Assembly: GCA_958496175.1 (NCBI GenBank)
Contig: OY292276.1
Span: 50,729,080 to 50,793,079, forward strand
Direction: 5' to 3'
Length of the DNA stretch: 64,000 bases
Source: Sisyra terminalis
Taxonomy: Eukaryota > Arthropoda > Insecta > Neuroptera > Sisyridae
Made by a program: the position numbers and the translations under genes
Part shown: in pieces, positions 34,908 to 45,436 of the stretch
How the letters are laid out: every line of letters begins with the position of its first letter
How positions within the stretch are numbered: position 1 is the first letter of the stretch
Notes under the pieces: model-generated
The model's database searches: none
What the model was told of the DNA's origin: nothing
What the model saw: only the letters and a program-made list of their open reading frames with translations

Positions 34908-37615
34908 CGAGTATATATATATATATATTAGAGTGTTTTTTTTTGGGACTTTTTTTTTTTGCTCCCATGCCGAAATTTTGTTGGAAATACTTCAAAAAAA
35001 AATCCCTGAAAGTTTGAGCTCTTAATATTAATATTAAGTACTCGCTCACAGCGTGTGAATATTTTCCATTTAAAATACACGTAAACTTTGATTTTTTTTT
35101 CAAATTTTTATAGCTCAGTGCAATTGTATGCTCTACAAAAGTGCCTATTTTAATAATTTTTAATAAGGAATAAAAAATCAATATTTTCTTAAATTTTACT
35201 CAATAATCAGTAAAAATTTTATAGTAAGAGAAATTCAAGGCTCAATATCTCGAGAAATATCGATCTTAGCAATTTGGTTTTCTGGAACTTTTTTGTAGAA
35301 AATTAAATTTTCTATAAATTTGACCTTTACATTTTTTCTGTAGGTCTTGTAATTCATGAGTTATACTGAGAGACAAACGAGAAATCTATGAAAAATCTAG
35401 GTTTAGTGACCCGTACTACATCGCCCGTGTAAATTACGATTTTGCCGCAATAGGCACTTTTGTAGAGCATACAATTGTAAAAAAATCCCGACTTTGAGCG
35501 AGGCGATACCATAAAATGCCGCTGAGCTATAAAAATTTAAAAAAACATCGAAGTTTACGTGTATTTTAAATACACTCTAATATATATTATCCATTATATT
35601 CAGTGGGACCTTACCGTCGATTCAATTCATAAAGGACCTCAAATTTCGGTATGTAAAAAGGGTGGAAGAACACCCAAACAAGTTGGCATTGAAAGCAATA
35701 AATAAACCTCCCCACAAGAGACTTAAAAGAGGGTATATTAATACTCTTTTATAATTTTTAGTTTTAACAAACTTTGGTTAATCTGTTGTTTGGTCTTAAA
35801 TTTTATGTCTTGTTTTAATTTTTTTGAATATAGTATGTATAATTGTTAAGATTTGTGCTACAATTGTTTCCTCGCGAATATGATTAGAGAAATGTAAATG
35901 CTTTGTAAAATTTTGTAAAGTTGAACTATAGTAGGATAGGAACCCTGCGGTTTCAATTCCTACCAAATAAAATTTAAAAAAATAGTTATAAACAAGAAAA
36001 AACTTTAAAGACGAATTAATCTTTTTACTAAATGCCTAAGTTCTAGTCTTAGCCTGTATCTTAAGTAACCATTTATTTACATGCATTGATGCGAAAAATA
36101 ATTTTCATTGATATTTTCAATGCACATATATACCACTATAAATTGGGTAAATATGAAGAACCAAATTTCTAGAATGTTCAAAAAGTTTATTTTTAATATT
36201 GAAGGTTAAATTTGTTAAGCAAATGTTTCTAAGCCGGTATTGGTATGAGTTTAATTGCCCAATATCTGAGAATAAGTTCCAGAAAATTTTTTGATTAAAT
36301 TTGGGGGGCTCCACTCCTGGTATATCTTTGTATATAGGTTTTTTAGCACAAATGAAACCATGAAGTCGCGGTTGTAAGCAATTAACTTTTTTTTTGTAAC
36401 TAAAAATCGAAGGATCAATAGTCGGGGATATTTTATGCGGGGATCTTTTGTCTTGAGATATTATTTCGGGGATGCTTTGCCGGGGGATCAAGACACCTGA
36501 TAGCTCCATTGAGGGACGATACTGGAAAACCCTTACGTAAGAAACCTCCTGGTATAAACAAATAATAAAATCAAAAAATTTACTACGATTCCTACGAAAA
36601 AAGTTTCCCTTCCCTCAAAATTTTGTTACGAGCCGTCCCTGGTTTCAAAATTTAAACATTTTTTTCCCATATTAACGAATTAATTGATCAAATTATTCAT
36701 TTCGATTTTACATAATTCCAACGACCTTCATATTAATTTTTGCAAAGTAATTAAAATAGGGAAATGTATGAGTATTCAAATAAATAAATTAAATAGGAGG
36801 AGATTTCTGTATAAAATAAAATAATTAATTCATAATTTATAAAAACACTTACAAATTAAGAGATATAAAAATACATTTTTTTGACTTTTACAAGGTCTTC
36901 TGGTTGATTTTTTTGCAGACATTTAAAAAAGCACCTCCTCAATCTAGATGCTTATGAATAAGGTTGATTTTTTTTAAATGCCATTTACGAAAATGTATAT
37001 CTAATTTAATTACTAAGCCTAATTTTTCATTTTAATGTGAACAGGTTATACTTGTTTTCTTAATTACTGTTTACCTTAGAAAATTTTGGTATAGATTTTT
37101 TTGAAGTTTCGGTTCATTGACTTAACTATATGAAAGATATTTTTTTTACAATTACCACTTGTAATTGGGGATCATCCATGTTTTCGAGCATATCCCGAAT
37201 AGATTGGGGGGTGGCGACGATTCCATGGGATACACAATCCACGTGTAATGACACGTGGGCGCCCGGTTGTTTTTGATCAAATCCCAAAACTAATGATCGT
37301 ATTAAAAGATTCTCGGTCAATGAATCTACGGCGAAATGTTGTTTGCGATTTAATTCTTCTTCGATTGATTCGACGATTACTGTGAATTGATTCAATTGTT
37401 ATTAGTCGTGAATTTAATCGATTGGAATTACTATGGTCACTTACCTCGTTTCATTTTACGATCTAATAAAATGGCAAACTTTTGTTCTGATCCCGGAAAC
37501 GTGATGGAAAAAAGAGTTTCAGGACCTCCACGATGACGACGTCGAGGCTTTATGTGGCGCAAACTAATTACGAAATTATCCTTCTTTATCGCCTCTTCCA
37601 CACTCTTGCTAATTT
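25418..37615 (-). CDS. Tsp: Thrombospondin, group B (COMP/TSP5-like), 14 exons, nearly complete
   Basis: Secreted, calcium-binding, pentameric matrix glycoprotein; in flies it binds integrin at muscle-tendon junctions. Exons in transcript order: 37615-37445, 37379-37156, 29109-28908, 28845-28417, 27988-27888, 27828-27584, 27531-27303, 27247-26793, 26735-26560, 26500-26395, 26323-26114, 26048-25865, 25813-25576, 25509-25418. They join in frame to 1019 residues plus TAA. Layout: laminin-G-like N domain (1-198), heptad coiled coil then NNCDACK (about 200-235, inter-chain disulfides), EGF-like modules including a calcium-binding DIDEC type (235-530), type 3 repeats (530-780) with RGD near 711-713, and a C-terminal L-type-lectin-like domain (780-1010). 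There are no type 1 repeats, which fits group B. The signal peptide exon is not found. Two introns (8.0 kb and about 0.4 kb) carry repeats. Confidence 0.97.
25576..25813 (-). CDS. Tsp: Tsp exon 13 (C-terminal domain, part 3)
   Basis: Acceptor GTTTAAG, donor AACG|GTAAGT. Reads [35 protein letters not shown] and [20 protein letters not shown], the final conserved block before the tail. Confidence 0.97.
25865..26048 (-). CDS. Tsp: Tsp exon 12 (C-terminal domain, part 2)
   Basis: Acceptor ATTTTACAG, donor AATCAA|GTAGGA. Reads [39 protein letters not shown] and [10 protein letters not shown], closely TSP-like. Confidence 0.97.
26114..26323 (-). CDS. Tsp: Tsp exon 11 (C-terminal domain, part 1)
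   Basis: Acceptor ATTATAG, donor TTCAG|GTAATT. Reads [20 protein letters not shown], then a block ending [18 protein letters not shown], the conserved TSP C-terminal signature. Confidence 0.97.
26395..26500 (-). CDS. Tsp: Tsp exon 10 (last type 3 repeat)
   Basis: Acceptor AATCTCAG, donor TTTTAG|GTAAGT. Reads [20 protein letters not shown] then [15 protein letters not shown], leading into the lectin-like domain. Confidence 0.96.
26560..26735 (-). CDS. Tsp: Tsp exon 9 (type 3 repeats with RGD)
   Basis: Acceptor AAAATAG across a 57-nt intron, donor AACG|GTATTA. Contains [18 protein letters not shown]. The RGD triplet (codons 26659-26651) is at the place where vertebrate and other TSPs carry an integrin-binding RGD. 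Confidence 0.97.
26793..27247 (-). CDS. Tsp: Tsp exon 8 (type 3 calcium repeats)
   Basis: Acceptor ATTTTCAG, donor GATAG|GTTTGT. Runs of D-x-D-x-D-G-x-x-D-x-C and DNCP (for example [20 protein letters not shown]) are the calcium-wire repeats of thrombospondins. Confidence 0.97.
27303..27531 (-). CDS. Tsp: Tsp exon 7 (last EGF-like module, start of wire)
   Basis: Acceptor ATATTTAG, donor CGAAAA|GTAATT. Reads [11 protein letters not shown] (N-Q-T sequon), [20 protein letters not shown] and CPDTRCRK, the usual junction into the type 3 repeats. Confidence 0.96.
27584..27828 (-). CDS. Tsp: Tsp exon 6 (EGF-like, including calcium-binding EGF)
   Basis: Acceptor TCTTTTAG, donor TGCAA|GTAAGA. Contains [23 protein letters not shown] and the calcium-binding signature [18 protein letters not shown]. 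Confidence 0.96.
27888..27988 (-). CDS. Tsp: Tsp exon 5 (EGF-like module)
   Basis: Acceptor TTTCTCAG, donor GATGAA|GTAATA. Reads [20 protein letters not shown] then [14 protein letters not shown], with an N-G-T sequon. Confidence 0.94.
28417..28845 (-). CDS. Tsp: Tsp exon 4 (coiled coil and first EGF-like modules)
   Basis: Acceptor TTACACAG, donor [31 protein letters not shown] shows leucine heptads, followed by NNCDACK, the cysteine pair that cross-links group-B subunits, then repeated C-F-x-G-V-x-C and [15 protein letters not shown] patterns typical of TSP EGF-like repeats. Confidence 0.95.
28908..29109 (-). CDS. Tsp: Tsp exon 3 (linker before coiled coil)
   Basis: Acceptor ATTTTAG, donor GACG|GTAATT. 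Reads [20 protein letters not shown] then an acidic segment with [11 protein letters not shown]. It joins an 8.0-kb upstream intron. Confidence 0.9.
30700..31420. repeat. Long inverted repeat A in the Tsp intron
   Basis: Arms about 30943-31145 and 31195-31420. Left ATTCGAGGTCAAAGTTGAA (30983-31001) mirrors TTCAACTTTGACCTCGAAT on the right, and TACAAAAAATG/CATTTTTTGTAGAGC also mirror. The 30700-30890 flank resembles 34945-35115 (AAGTTT, AGCTCTT, GATATTAATTTTAAG), so A and C share ancestry. Confidence 0.75.
31421..34075 (-). other. Tsp intron, no gene seen
   Basis: AT-rich. The stretch 33390-33700 has noticeably more even base composition without an open frame on either strand; it could be a regulatory element, but nothing specific shows this. 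Confidence 0.4.
34076..34143. repeat. (TA)n microsatellite
   Basis: Nearly pure TA dinucleotide run of more than 30 units directly before inverted repeat B. A second, interrupted TA block lies at 34873-34928. Confidence 0.95.
34147..34738. repeat. Long inverted repeat B in the Tsp intron (about 590 bp)
   Basis: Left arm 34150-34440 starts CAAAGTTTTAAATGGAAATA and the right arm ends TATTTCCATTTAAAACTTTG. Pairing is high along most of each arm, for example GATCATGTCGACCAATGACA against TGTCATTGGTCGACATGATC (one base differs). The loop is a short A-rich stretch. Confidence 0.9.
34928..35583. repeat. Long inverted repeat C in the Tsp intron
   Basis: Arms about 35066-35150 and 35452-35582: ATACACGTAAACTTTGATTT on the left mirrors CGAAGTTTACGTGTATTTTA on the right, and TAGCTCAGTGCAATTGTATG mirrors part of the right arm. 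The centre holds a GTAGAAAATTAAATTTTCTA segment related to repeat A. Confidence 0.75.
35590..35995 (+). mobile_element. LINE 3' end (jockey-like)
   Basis: Plus strand reads [20 protein letters not shown] then [10 protein letters not shown] and stop, matching the short basic C-terminus of jockey-type reverse transcriptases. Followed by a 3' UTR ending CCAAATAAAATTTAAAAAAA, a LINE-like A-rich tail. Confidence 0.5.
36117..36509 (-). other. Unclassified open frame, probably repeat-derived
   Basis: A 130-codon frame with no family motif. The DNA has GGGGAT repeated several times (36425-36490), unlike the AT-rich intron, which suggests an old insertion rather than a Tsp exon. Confidence 0.25.
37156..37379 (-). 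CDS. Tsp: Tsp exon 2 visible (TSPN domain, second part)
   Basis: Acceptor AATTCACAG; reads [44 protein letters not shown] and MDDPQLQV. The donor is CAAGTG|GTAATT (or CAA|GTGGTA, both phase 0, a one-residue difference). Confidence 0.88.
37445..37615 (-). CDS. Tsp: Tsp exon 1 visible (TSPN domain, first part)
   Basis: Acceptor AATTTCAG, donor CGAG|GTAAGT. Two bases finish an upstream codon, then [20 protein letters not shown], a basic run KPRRRHRGG and [20 protein letters not shown]. Upstream exons carrying the start and signal peptide are not recognised in the window. Confidence 0.85.
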
Positions 37616-39830
37616 CTGAAATTATTAAGAATTGTTATTAATAGAAGTAAGAAGGATATTTGGAGTTATTTAATAGGATTGGACTATATTTTATAATAAA
37701 TTTGTTTGTTCAATTCAATGAAAATCAGTGACTTTTCTTTTGGTTTTTCTGAAAAATCTTATTATTTGAAGCAGGTGCAATTTGAATATGTTTTCCAGGA
37801 AAATTCTCATGTGAAACTTTTTCTGTCATTTCAAACTCACCTGTTCCATTTTGTTAAAGAAATGAATTAGCCTAACAAATATATAAAAAGGTGCTACTTT
37901 AATAACTTCATTTCTCTTTCATATTTCCTCAATTTAATTTTTATTTGGTGTCTCATCTGAAGTGGCATTGGATTAAATTTAGGTATCTTGAAACGAGTAC
38001 GTTTGAATTTCAGTATGGAAATCTCAAAGACGGAAATATTTTCAAGAGCATAACATTTGTGATTAAATCGGTCATTTATTATTTGAGTTAAGCTTCGGAA
38101 AAACAAATATTGAGTTTATTTTTGGTATCAAGATGAATGTTAATGTTTTAAGAGATTACGAATATCGTACGTTCTATTTATTCAATGGATATTATAAGGA
38201 GTTGAACGGAAAAGTGCTAAAGAGTTTAACAGAAAAAAAATAATGCACATATTTCATTGAAGTATTTGAAAATTTTAATTAAAACAATGATTTGATTGTT
38301 ACGTGCATCTAGTAGCATATATCAAACATGAAAATATTTGAATAAATATTTATATGAAATTGATTGGAATTTGCGTTAAGAATAATTGTTCATACATCAC
38401 ATCGATGTCAAATATTTGCATTTTGTTGACGAGTCCGTGTACAAAATGTGTAGTTACGCAATAAATTACAATTGGCTGGCTATTGAACTTATGTGTAGAA
38501 TGTGACATAGGAAACTGTTTCATGTTCCGTATATAGCTCTAAAAACCGCTTGAAAAAATCTGGACAAGTTCGCTCTATATAAATATGGTGGATGTAAAAC
38601 CTGTCGAAGACTTGCGGCCTGCATTGTGCAGCCACTTCCTTCTTGCATTACAATTGAATTTGTTATAAAGATTCTGCACAAAAAGATTCTGCGACGACCT
38701 CGAAACGGTGCTTATCGATTTCTTTGAAGTTCAATATTTCGGCTGATATATCAAGACATTTTTCATTTGACATGTTTCTGATAAACGCTAACAGAAATAC
38801 TTATTAAAACCAAAAAAAAAACAACAAGAAATTCGAAATATTAACCATATTAATCAGAAAATGATTCTACTTATCTAAATATACTATAGAACTATTTTTT
38901 TCTAATCTACTTTATAATAACATAAATGGTTTATAAGGCGATAGTATTTGGAGGGCTAACTGATTACTGATTTTAATAAATTTGGAAAATACATAAAAAA
39001 AAAACACATTAATGATCTTTCACAAGAATTTCCAAACCATTTTTGTAAACTTAAAATATGATTTCCATCCCATAACCATAAGGGAAATGTTGCAAATTGG
39101 AATAAATAAAATAATACACTGCTAATTTTTTTGGTCTACCACATCCTGATTTATCCTTTATATCATAACCATAAGTAGCATTCCCTTGAAATTTACGTAG
39201 TAATAACCTCTTCGTACGTACCCAAGTACTGTGGTTTGTATGACAATTGATTCGAATTGGAACTACAAATAACAATCAGATATTCCGATTTATGTTTCAA
39301 TTTTATGAAATTTTTTAACATTCTTTTTATTTTTAAAGAGAAATTTAAAGAGGATCTTTATTCGTTCCGTGATATCCACAAATTTTATTTGAGATTGTCA
39401 TAACTAGACATTGGATTATATCAAAATGCCAATATACATACAGGAAAATCTGTAATAAATATGGGCGAAATATGCACAGTCAAAAAAAGCACATATGTAT
39501 ACTTCATACGCGATAGAAGTGAAACCTTAAAAAATGTGAATTTCAAGATTATGGAACGAAAGTTAAATTTCAAGAGTAGGATAATTGAAGGATTTAGTCA
39601 TGATAATATTGATACCAAATTAAAAATTATTTTACATTTTATTGACATAAATATTATAAAGTATTCTAGATTTCAAGTTTGCATTTTCGGTAAACGATAT
39701 AAAAGGCTTATGGTAACTGAATTACGAAAACAATACTTGAATTTCGATTTAATCAATAGATATATCGTTGGCATATGAGAAATTACGTCGAATGTAAGAC
39801 TCAACTAGAAAACATCAAGAAGACATCCCT
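37616..39830. other. Region upstream of the first visible Tsp exon
   Basis: The missing Tsp 5' exon(s) should be here or further right. I found no ATG exon with a signal peptide and a fitting phase-1 donor. A more even-composition patch at 38440-38720 has a 50-codon minus-strand frame of unknown meaning. Confidence 0.4.
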
Positions 39831-40165
39831 ACCTTCAGTTAATCACAACTGGGTGATCGAAAATCAGTGAAAGAACCCATAATAAAACGTAAAGAAGGTG
39901 TTTTCACTAACAGCCAATCACAGCTAGTTTATCGAGAATCAGGAGAAGAACCAAGAATAAAACTTAGAGAAGGCATTTCAACCAACAGCTAATCATAGCT
40001 GGATTATCAAAAATCAGTGACGAACCTTGAAGAAAACAAAGAAAGGACATTTCACCTAATCACAGTTAGGTGATCGAAAATCAGTGGAAGAACCTTGAAT
40101 AAAACGCCGAAAAGGTGTTCCCACCAATCGCCCATTATAGCTGGATGATCGAAAATTATTTGCCA
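39830..40165 (+). repeat. Minisatellite, about 5 units of about 76 bp
   Basis: Units contain CAGCTAATCATAGCTGGAT, GATCGAAAATCAGTG, AGAACC and AATAAAAC. The shared GATCGAAAATCAG-like block recurs near 39853, 39929, 40004, 40071 and 40146, spacing about 76, 75, 67 and 75. Confidence 0.85.
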
Positions 40166-42410
40166 TTACGTTTTATATCGTCAATTACTGTTTTTGATAT
40201 TGTTGTAGATACAGTGCGACTGCTAAACATTTTTAAAATAAATTTGGTATCCAGAAATTAAATTAAAGAAATCATTGTATCTAATAAAATATTTACATTA
40301 GAATTCACAATACCTTGGTATGTACTTTATTAATTTTTCCTTGATTAACTTTTTGCGGTCTTGTTAGTATTGTTTTATTTTTTTTAACAATCACAATAAT
40401 ATTCGTTTTCAGTATACTTTAAGAATTTTTGTATTAAAATAATGAAATGTTTAAATAAACAACTCAGAGTTCACCACGGTTGTTAGGATGACTATTCCCA
40501 AGCAGTGTAATATTTTTCATATTTTCTATTTCATTCCCTCATTCGTTAAATCTTATAGATGTTTATGTTTAGCTCTTTTAACTGTCGCTTTTTCGATTCA
40601 TGAAATTTCATGTCACTGTAATACTAAAGAAGTTTTTACTTAAAAAAAAAGAGATGATTAATAAAAATCTAATTCACAAGCTAAGAATTGTCCTTCTCTT
40701 GCTCCCATATACATAGGAAACAATAGTTATCAAAAATTTGGGATACAAAATTTATGTTTTAATACTTAGAAATCTTAATTTGTCTCTTTAAATTTAATCT
40801 TCAAAAATGTGCATTAAAATTTTCATCAACTTGCAAATAGTATTAACTGAAATATCTTTACAGAAGGTAAAACTTTAAAAAACACAAAAATAATTAATTT
40901 TCAGCACTGAAGTTAAAGTAAACGTATTAATAAAAACAATATTACAAATTTAATATGACAAGCTAGAAGGACTTGAAAGTTTATAATTTTTGTTGATTAT
41001 ACTCCGGCGAAAGTTTCTAATTTGATAAATGAAACTAAATCAGTCATTTCAAAATGCATCATGCAGATTTGTTAATTAAAAATAATTAATTAACTTTAGA
41101 GCGTAAAATATTCAATGCATTTAATTTATACATATAATCAATTAAATTTTGATTAGTAACTCTAACCACCTAACATAATTAATAGTTTTAATTGTATAAT
41201 AAAATTAAACTTGTTGGTAAAACATTATGAAAAGCTTAAACTTTACGTTGAAATTCAGATTCAAAAAAAAGTGTATTCAAACGAAAATTAATTATGTGCT
41301 GGATAAACTATTAAAAGAGCTGCTGTAAAATATCAATATTTTCGTTAACCACCAAACTAGTTATAATTATGTGGTTAAAACACCGTACAGTAATGCTAAT
41401 TTTCCGGGATATTCTGGCTCGATTTTAAATCATAAATAGTAATGTCATTTGAGGTGAATGTGCAATTGAAATTTTGAATATGTAATTAAACTTTACCGGT
41501 GCTTATAGTACTTCAAAATTCATTTAACTTTTTGCAAAAATTAAGGAGTAATTTTGAAATTGATTAAAGTATGATTTTTTTCGATAGTTCACAAAAAAAC
41601 GTGTATGTTGTATATATGTATGAAATTTTCATTTAACGTAAATTTTATGAATTATATCAAATCAGAAACTCATGGTTTTAATTATAGCTATAAAAACGGT
41701 TGTTTAAGAGAACTCTGGAATTGATACAAGACAAGAAATTGGCAGAATTTTTAAGATTTCTAATTTCTTAAAATTCATGATAATTATACTTTATAATATG
41801 AACATTATTATTCATGGCAATGATAATTTTAAATTCTTAAAACATATTTCATTAAAAATTCATTTTCCTTATCATTTTCTCCTTCGAAGAGTAAGTTAAT
41901 TTGAATTGTTGAGATTCAAATATTTCATTACTTAAAATATTCCTCGGAATTATTGATCATCAAATATAAAAGAATCATATACTTTTAATAGATTAAAAGA
42001 ATGGATAATTGAATAATAACAATATGGATGAAGTATTTATTCTCCAAAAACGATTTCATTAACGATTCATTAACGATTTCAGGCGAAGTTTCAAGTATTT
42101 GCTATTTTATTATATATATATTCCTATTCATGTGAATTTTTCCATTGAAAATAAGGAACATTGGTTTTATTTTTCTTTTTCTGTCGATTGTAATAAACTA
42201 TTTTCAATTCTTTCTACTCGGTTTTCCTTTTTCATAACATTAAAGTTTATTAATGATTACGAGAATCATATTTTGCATTATCTTACTGTACAGAATTCTT
42301 AAATTTTTTTTTTTTTTTATAATATACATTTCCGGATATCAACCAAATCATATAAGTCCAATATCATCATAATACGTTACTCGATTTGAAAACTATTCCA
42401 AATAATCCGA
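40166..42410. other. No feature recognised
   Basis: AT-rich intergenic sequence with no gene, RNA or repeat I can support. Confidence 0.5.
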
Positions 42411-42449
42411 GGATTTGTATATGCACTTTTTTGCTACAAAAAAGCTCCC

Positions 42450-42790
42450 AGTCGCTGATAGTGGAAGTTCAGAATCGTATGAGTGCAAAATGTTAATTGT
42501 TTATTCATTAAAAAAAAGAATTATCATCGATGGGATGACAAGAAGAAAAGCTAACTGGGTAGATCACATTCTAAAAGGAAAAATATTTATACGTGATGTT
42601 GCAGAAGAAGGACTAAAATGCCCTTAAAAAGAAAGAAGTTGGATTAATATCCTTGAAAAAAAAAACCAAATACTCCGATTTGAATAATCTCGCCTAGGAT
42701 AGAATACACAATGTTGGAGGGAAGAATTCAACCACGAGGAAAATAAAACTTCCGACCTAAGTAACATTGGGTTAGGTACCAGGACATAAG
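42450..42790 (+). mobile_element. LINE reverse-transcriptase C-terminal fragment
   Basis: Plus strand reads RIIIDGMTRRKANWVDHIL then GKIFIRDVAEEGLK, matching the RRKANWIGHIL-type block found at the end of RTE-like LINE proteins. Broken by stops; short. Confidence 0.55.
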
Positions 42791-44319
42791 AGCTTTTTGG
42801 GGACCGAAAAGTCAGATGTTCTTGGCCAAAGAGGGATGGCAATACCATGTGTTGATTTACAACCAGTGTTTGGTGTCACAAACTTGGCGATTAAAAACAC
42901 TATCAGAGTGGATTTATAATTTTAATTGTTCCTTATGAAGCATCACTGCAGAAGAAAAAATATAAAAAATTTTCTCAAAATTTAACTGCTGAAGTATGAA
43001 ATTTAAATATATTCGAAACTAGATTTGTGGTAAGTCTATAAACAACCACCGTAACCAGAGAAAGTATCTTCATATAATTGGGGTACTGATAGATTCCTCA
43101 GTATGAAGATTCTATCAGACATAGGAAGAAACTTCTATTCATATTTTGTTGTAATGCAAAAAAAATTTAAGTTCAACTAATGTTTGATTTGCGTGAATCT
43201 TTAAAAAGACGAAGACAATTGCATCCGCTTGTAAAGCTTGTGTTAAAGATTTGATCAGAAAGTATCTAAACATTTACAAAGCTTTCTCTAAATAAGCATA
43301 GAAATAAAAAAATACCAACTAAGAAAAGAGTTTGATTTTTTTTAAATAACATTTCTCATATAAGATTGAAATCATTGGTGTTTAATATTAGAGTTATATC
43401 TTTTTCTTTTGCCATTTTCCATGCATCTTTTATTGTTCTAATACGCTACCGAGATTGATGTCTATAGACTGTAATATAATAACTTCTCTTAAATTGTCAG
43501 TTGACAATAAAAACATTAAAACTATGCAATAAAATTTTACTGTCAGAAAAACCACTTACTTCTTATGAGTATAAGTGTAGGTTAATGCATAAGTGTACAT
43601 ACCAACAAATCGAAATAACTTCCTGTATTGCGGACAAATGATTAAATAAATATGACCGAAAATAAAATAAAAATTCCAGAAACAAGAATCACTTTACAAT
43701 TTTTTTTTTATGTTTATAAGTTCTTGAGATATTATTTCTCTATAACTCTTCATATTTACACTTATCATAAGATATATAAAAACATATTTTTTATTTGTTT
43801 CTCTTTGGTCTTTTCTCTTTGATTTCGTTCTCTTATCAAATTGATTTGACGACTTACGGATTTGATTTTTTTTTAATACTTCTGTGGATTGTAAATATCA
43901 TTCCCTTTCATTCTTTTGCCAATATTGTCAAATCAAGTAAATTATATTTAAAGTTGATCATTTTCTATAGCAAACTCGAATAGGAGACTCAAGGTTTGCA
44001 TTTTTTAAAATTTTTGTATATATATAGCATTTGGTTTCGAAAGCTATAATCAATAAAAGGAAATTGAATGTATTCTAGTTTCAATCAAAGTTTAGAATAT
44101 GTGTTTTGATTTAAATCTTATTTGAGAAATATAAACATAGGTTTAACTTAAATAAAATGAGAATGCTTTTTTTATGAAGGATGGGTTTTCTTTATTGAGA
44201 AGAGGTCTATATTAGTTTTGGTAAAATTCTAATAACGGAAAGTTAAATTTCACGCAAACGATACTCATGAAATTTTTTTATGGTATCCTCTGTCATTAAA
44301 AGATATGGTTATATTACGA

Positions 44320-44471
44320 CAAGGGTAGGCAAACGGTCGATCGCAGGTATTTTAAATATTTTTTTAGGTAAATTTCAATTCTAAACATTTAGCAGACAAT
44401 AAAACTTGAATTGAAAATTAAACACGCATCTTTCTACGAGTATTACTGATTCCCAGATACTATTTCTTGTA
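44320..44471. mobile_element. hAT-like MITE fragment
   Basis: Starts CAAGGGTAGGCAAACGGTCG and is similar, in opposite orientation, to the complete element at 59011-59311 (shared AGCAGACAATAAAACTTGAA and TACTGATTCCCAGATA blocks). It ends where a GC-rich pogo-like sequence begins. Confidence 0.7.
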
Positions 44472-44643
44472 ATACTGTATAATCTCACTAATCCGGCACT
44501 TCGATAGATTGGCACGTCCAATAATCCGGCACCCTCCACCCCCGTCTCCCTCCCCCACATACCTCCCCCACGTCCCCTGTGCATACATTTATTCACTCTA
44601 TGAAATGCTTTATTTTATTCATTATCTATGACTTTTCACTATG
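44472..44643. mobile_element. Probable pogo/Tigger-like element end, cut by the assembly gap
   Basis: CTGTATAATCTCACTAATCC followed by GGCAC and repeats of AATCCGGCAC resemble pogo-type terminal sequences. A C-rich tract follows, then the N run. Confidence 0.4.
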
Positions 44644-44843
44644 NNNNNNNNNNNNNNNNNNNNNNNNNNNNNNNNNNNNNNNNNNNNNNNNNNNNNNNNN
44701 NNNNNNNNNNNNNNNNNNNNNNNNNNNNNNNNNNNNNNNNNNNNNNNNNNNNNNNNNNNNNNNNNNNNNNNNNNNNNNNNNNNNNNNNNNNNNNNNNNNN
44801 NNNNNNNNNNNNNNNNNNNNNNNNNNNNNNNNNNNNNNNNNNN
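44644..44843. other. Assembly gap, 200 N
   Basis: Exactly 200 N, a default scaffold gap length, directly beside a tandem satellite, so real missing length is unknown. Confidence 0.99.
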
Positions 44844-45436
44844 AGTTAATCAAAATTTCAGTGTGTTTCAATTTGAAAATTTCTTTGTAAAAGCAATATA
44901 GATTTTAATACAATTTAAGTTTTAGGAAAATATTATTTAGACTATTTAACAAAGCTTCAATTTGTTGTATATTACCTAACACATTGAAATAATGAAAAAT
45001 TAAGTTAAAAATATAAACATTGAAATTACATAATGATGAAATTTTTTTTTTATAAAAGCTATAGGTTTGTGAGGTTCAAGTTACTCAAAAATTTCAGGGT
45101 GTTAAATTTGAAAATTTATTTATTACAGAAATTTATTTTAATACAATTTTGGTATTAGAAAAATATTATTTAAACTATTTAAACAAAGCTTCAATTTGTT
45201 GTCAAATACCTAACACATTGAAATAAATGAAAAATTAAGTTAAAAATATAAACATTTAAATAATTTAATGTTGAAAATTTGTCATTATAAAAGTTATACG
45301 TTTATCAAGTTCAAGTTAATCTAAATTTCAGGGTGCTCAATTAGAAAATTTCTTAGTAAAAGCCATTTATTTTATTACAATTTAAGTTTTAGGAAAATAT
45401 TATTCAAACTATTTACAAAAGCTTCAATTTGTTGTA
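44844..45436 (+). repeat. Satellite array, unit about 233 bp, at least 2.5 copies
   Basis: AGCTTCAATTTGTTGT recurs at about 44953, 45187 and 45420. The blocks TAACACATTGAAATAA and TTTCAGGGTG repeat in step. The array abuts the N gap, so it is probably longer in the genome. Confidence 0.9.

Noticed and set aside
37840..37856. Splice-donor-like GAACAG|GTGAGT on the minus strand, considered as the missing first Tsp exon
   Set aside because: In the only frame that fits the next exon, a TAA lies four codons before the donor and there is no acceptor or ATG between them.
38575..38590. TATA-box-like CTCTATATAAATATGG on the plus strand
   Set aside because: No transcript start or open frame follows it, and neighbouring genes run on the minus strand.
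39051..39275. Minus-strand frame with GCGRPKKL, considered as transposase
   Set aside because: Only a short basic match; no helix-turn-helix or catalytic block nearby.
44579..44901. Open frames spanning the N run
   Set aside because: They exist only because N has no stop codons.
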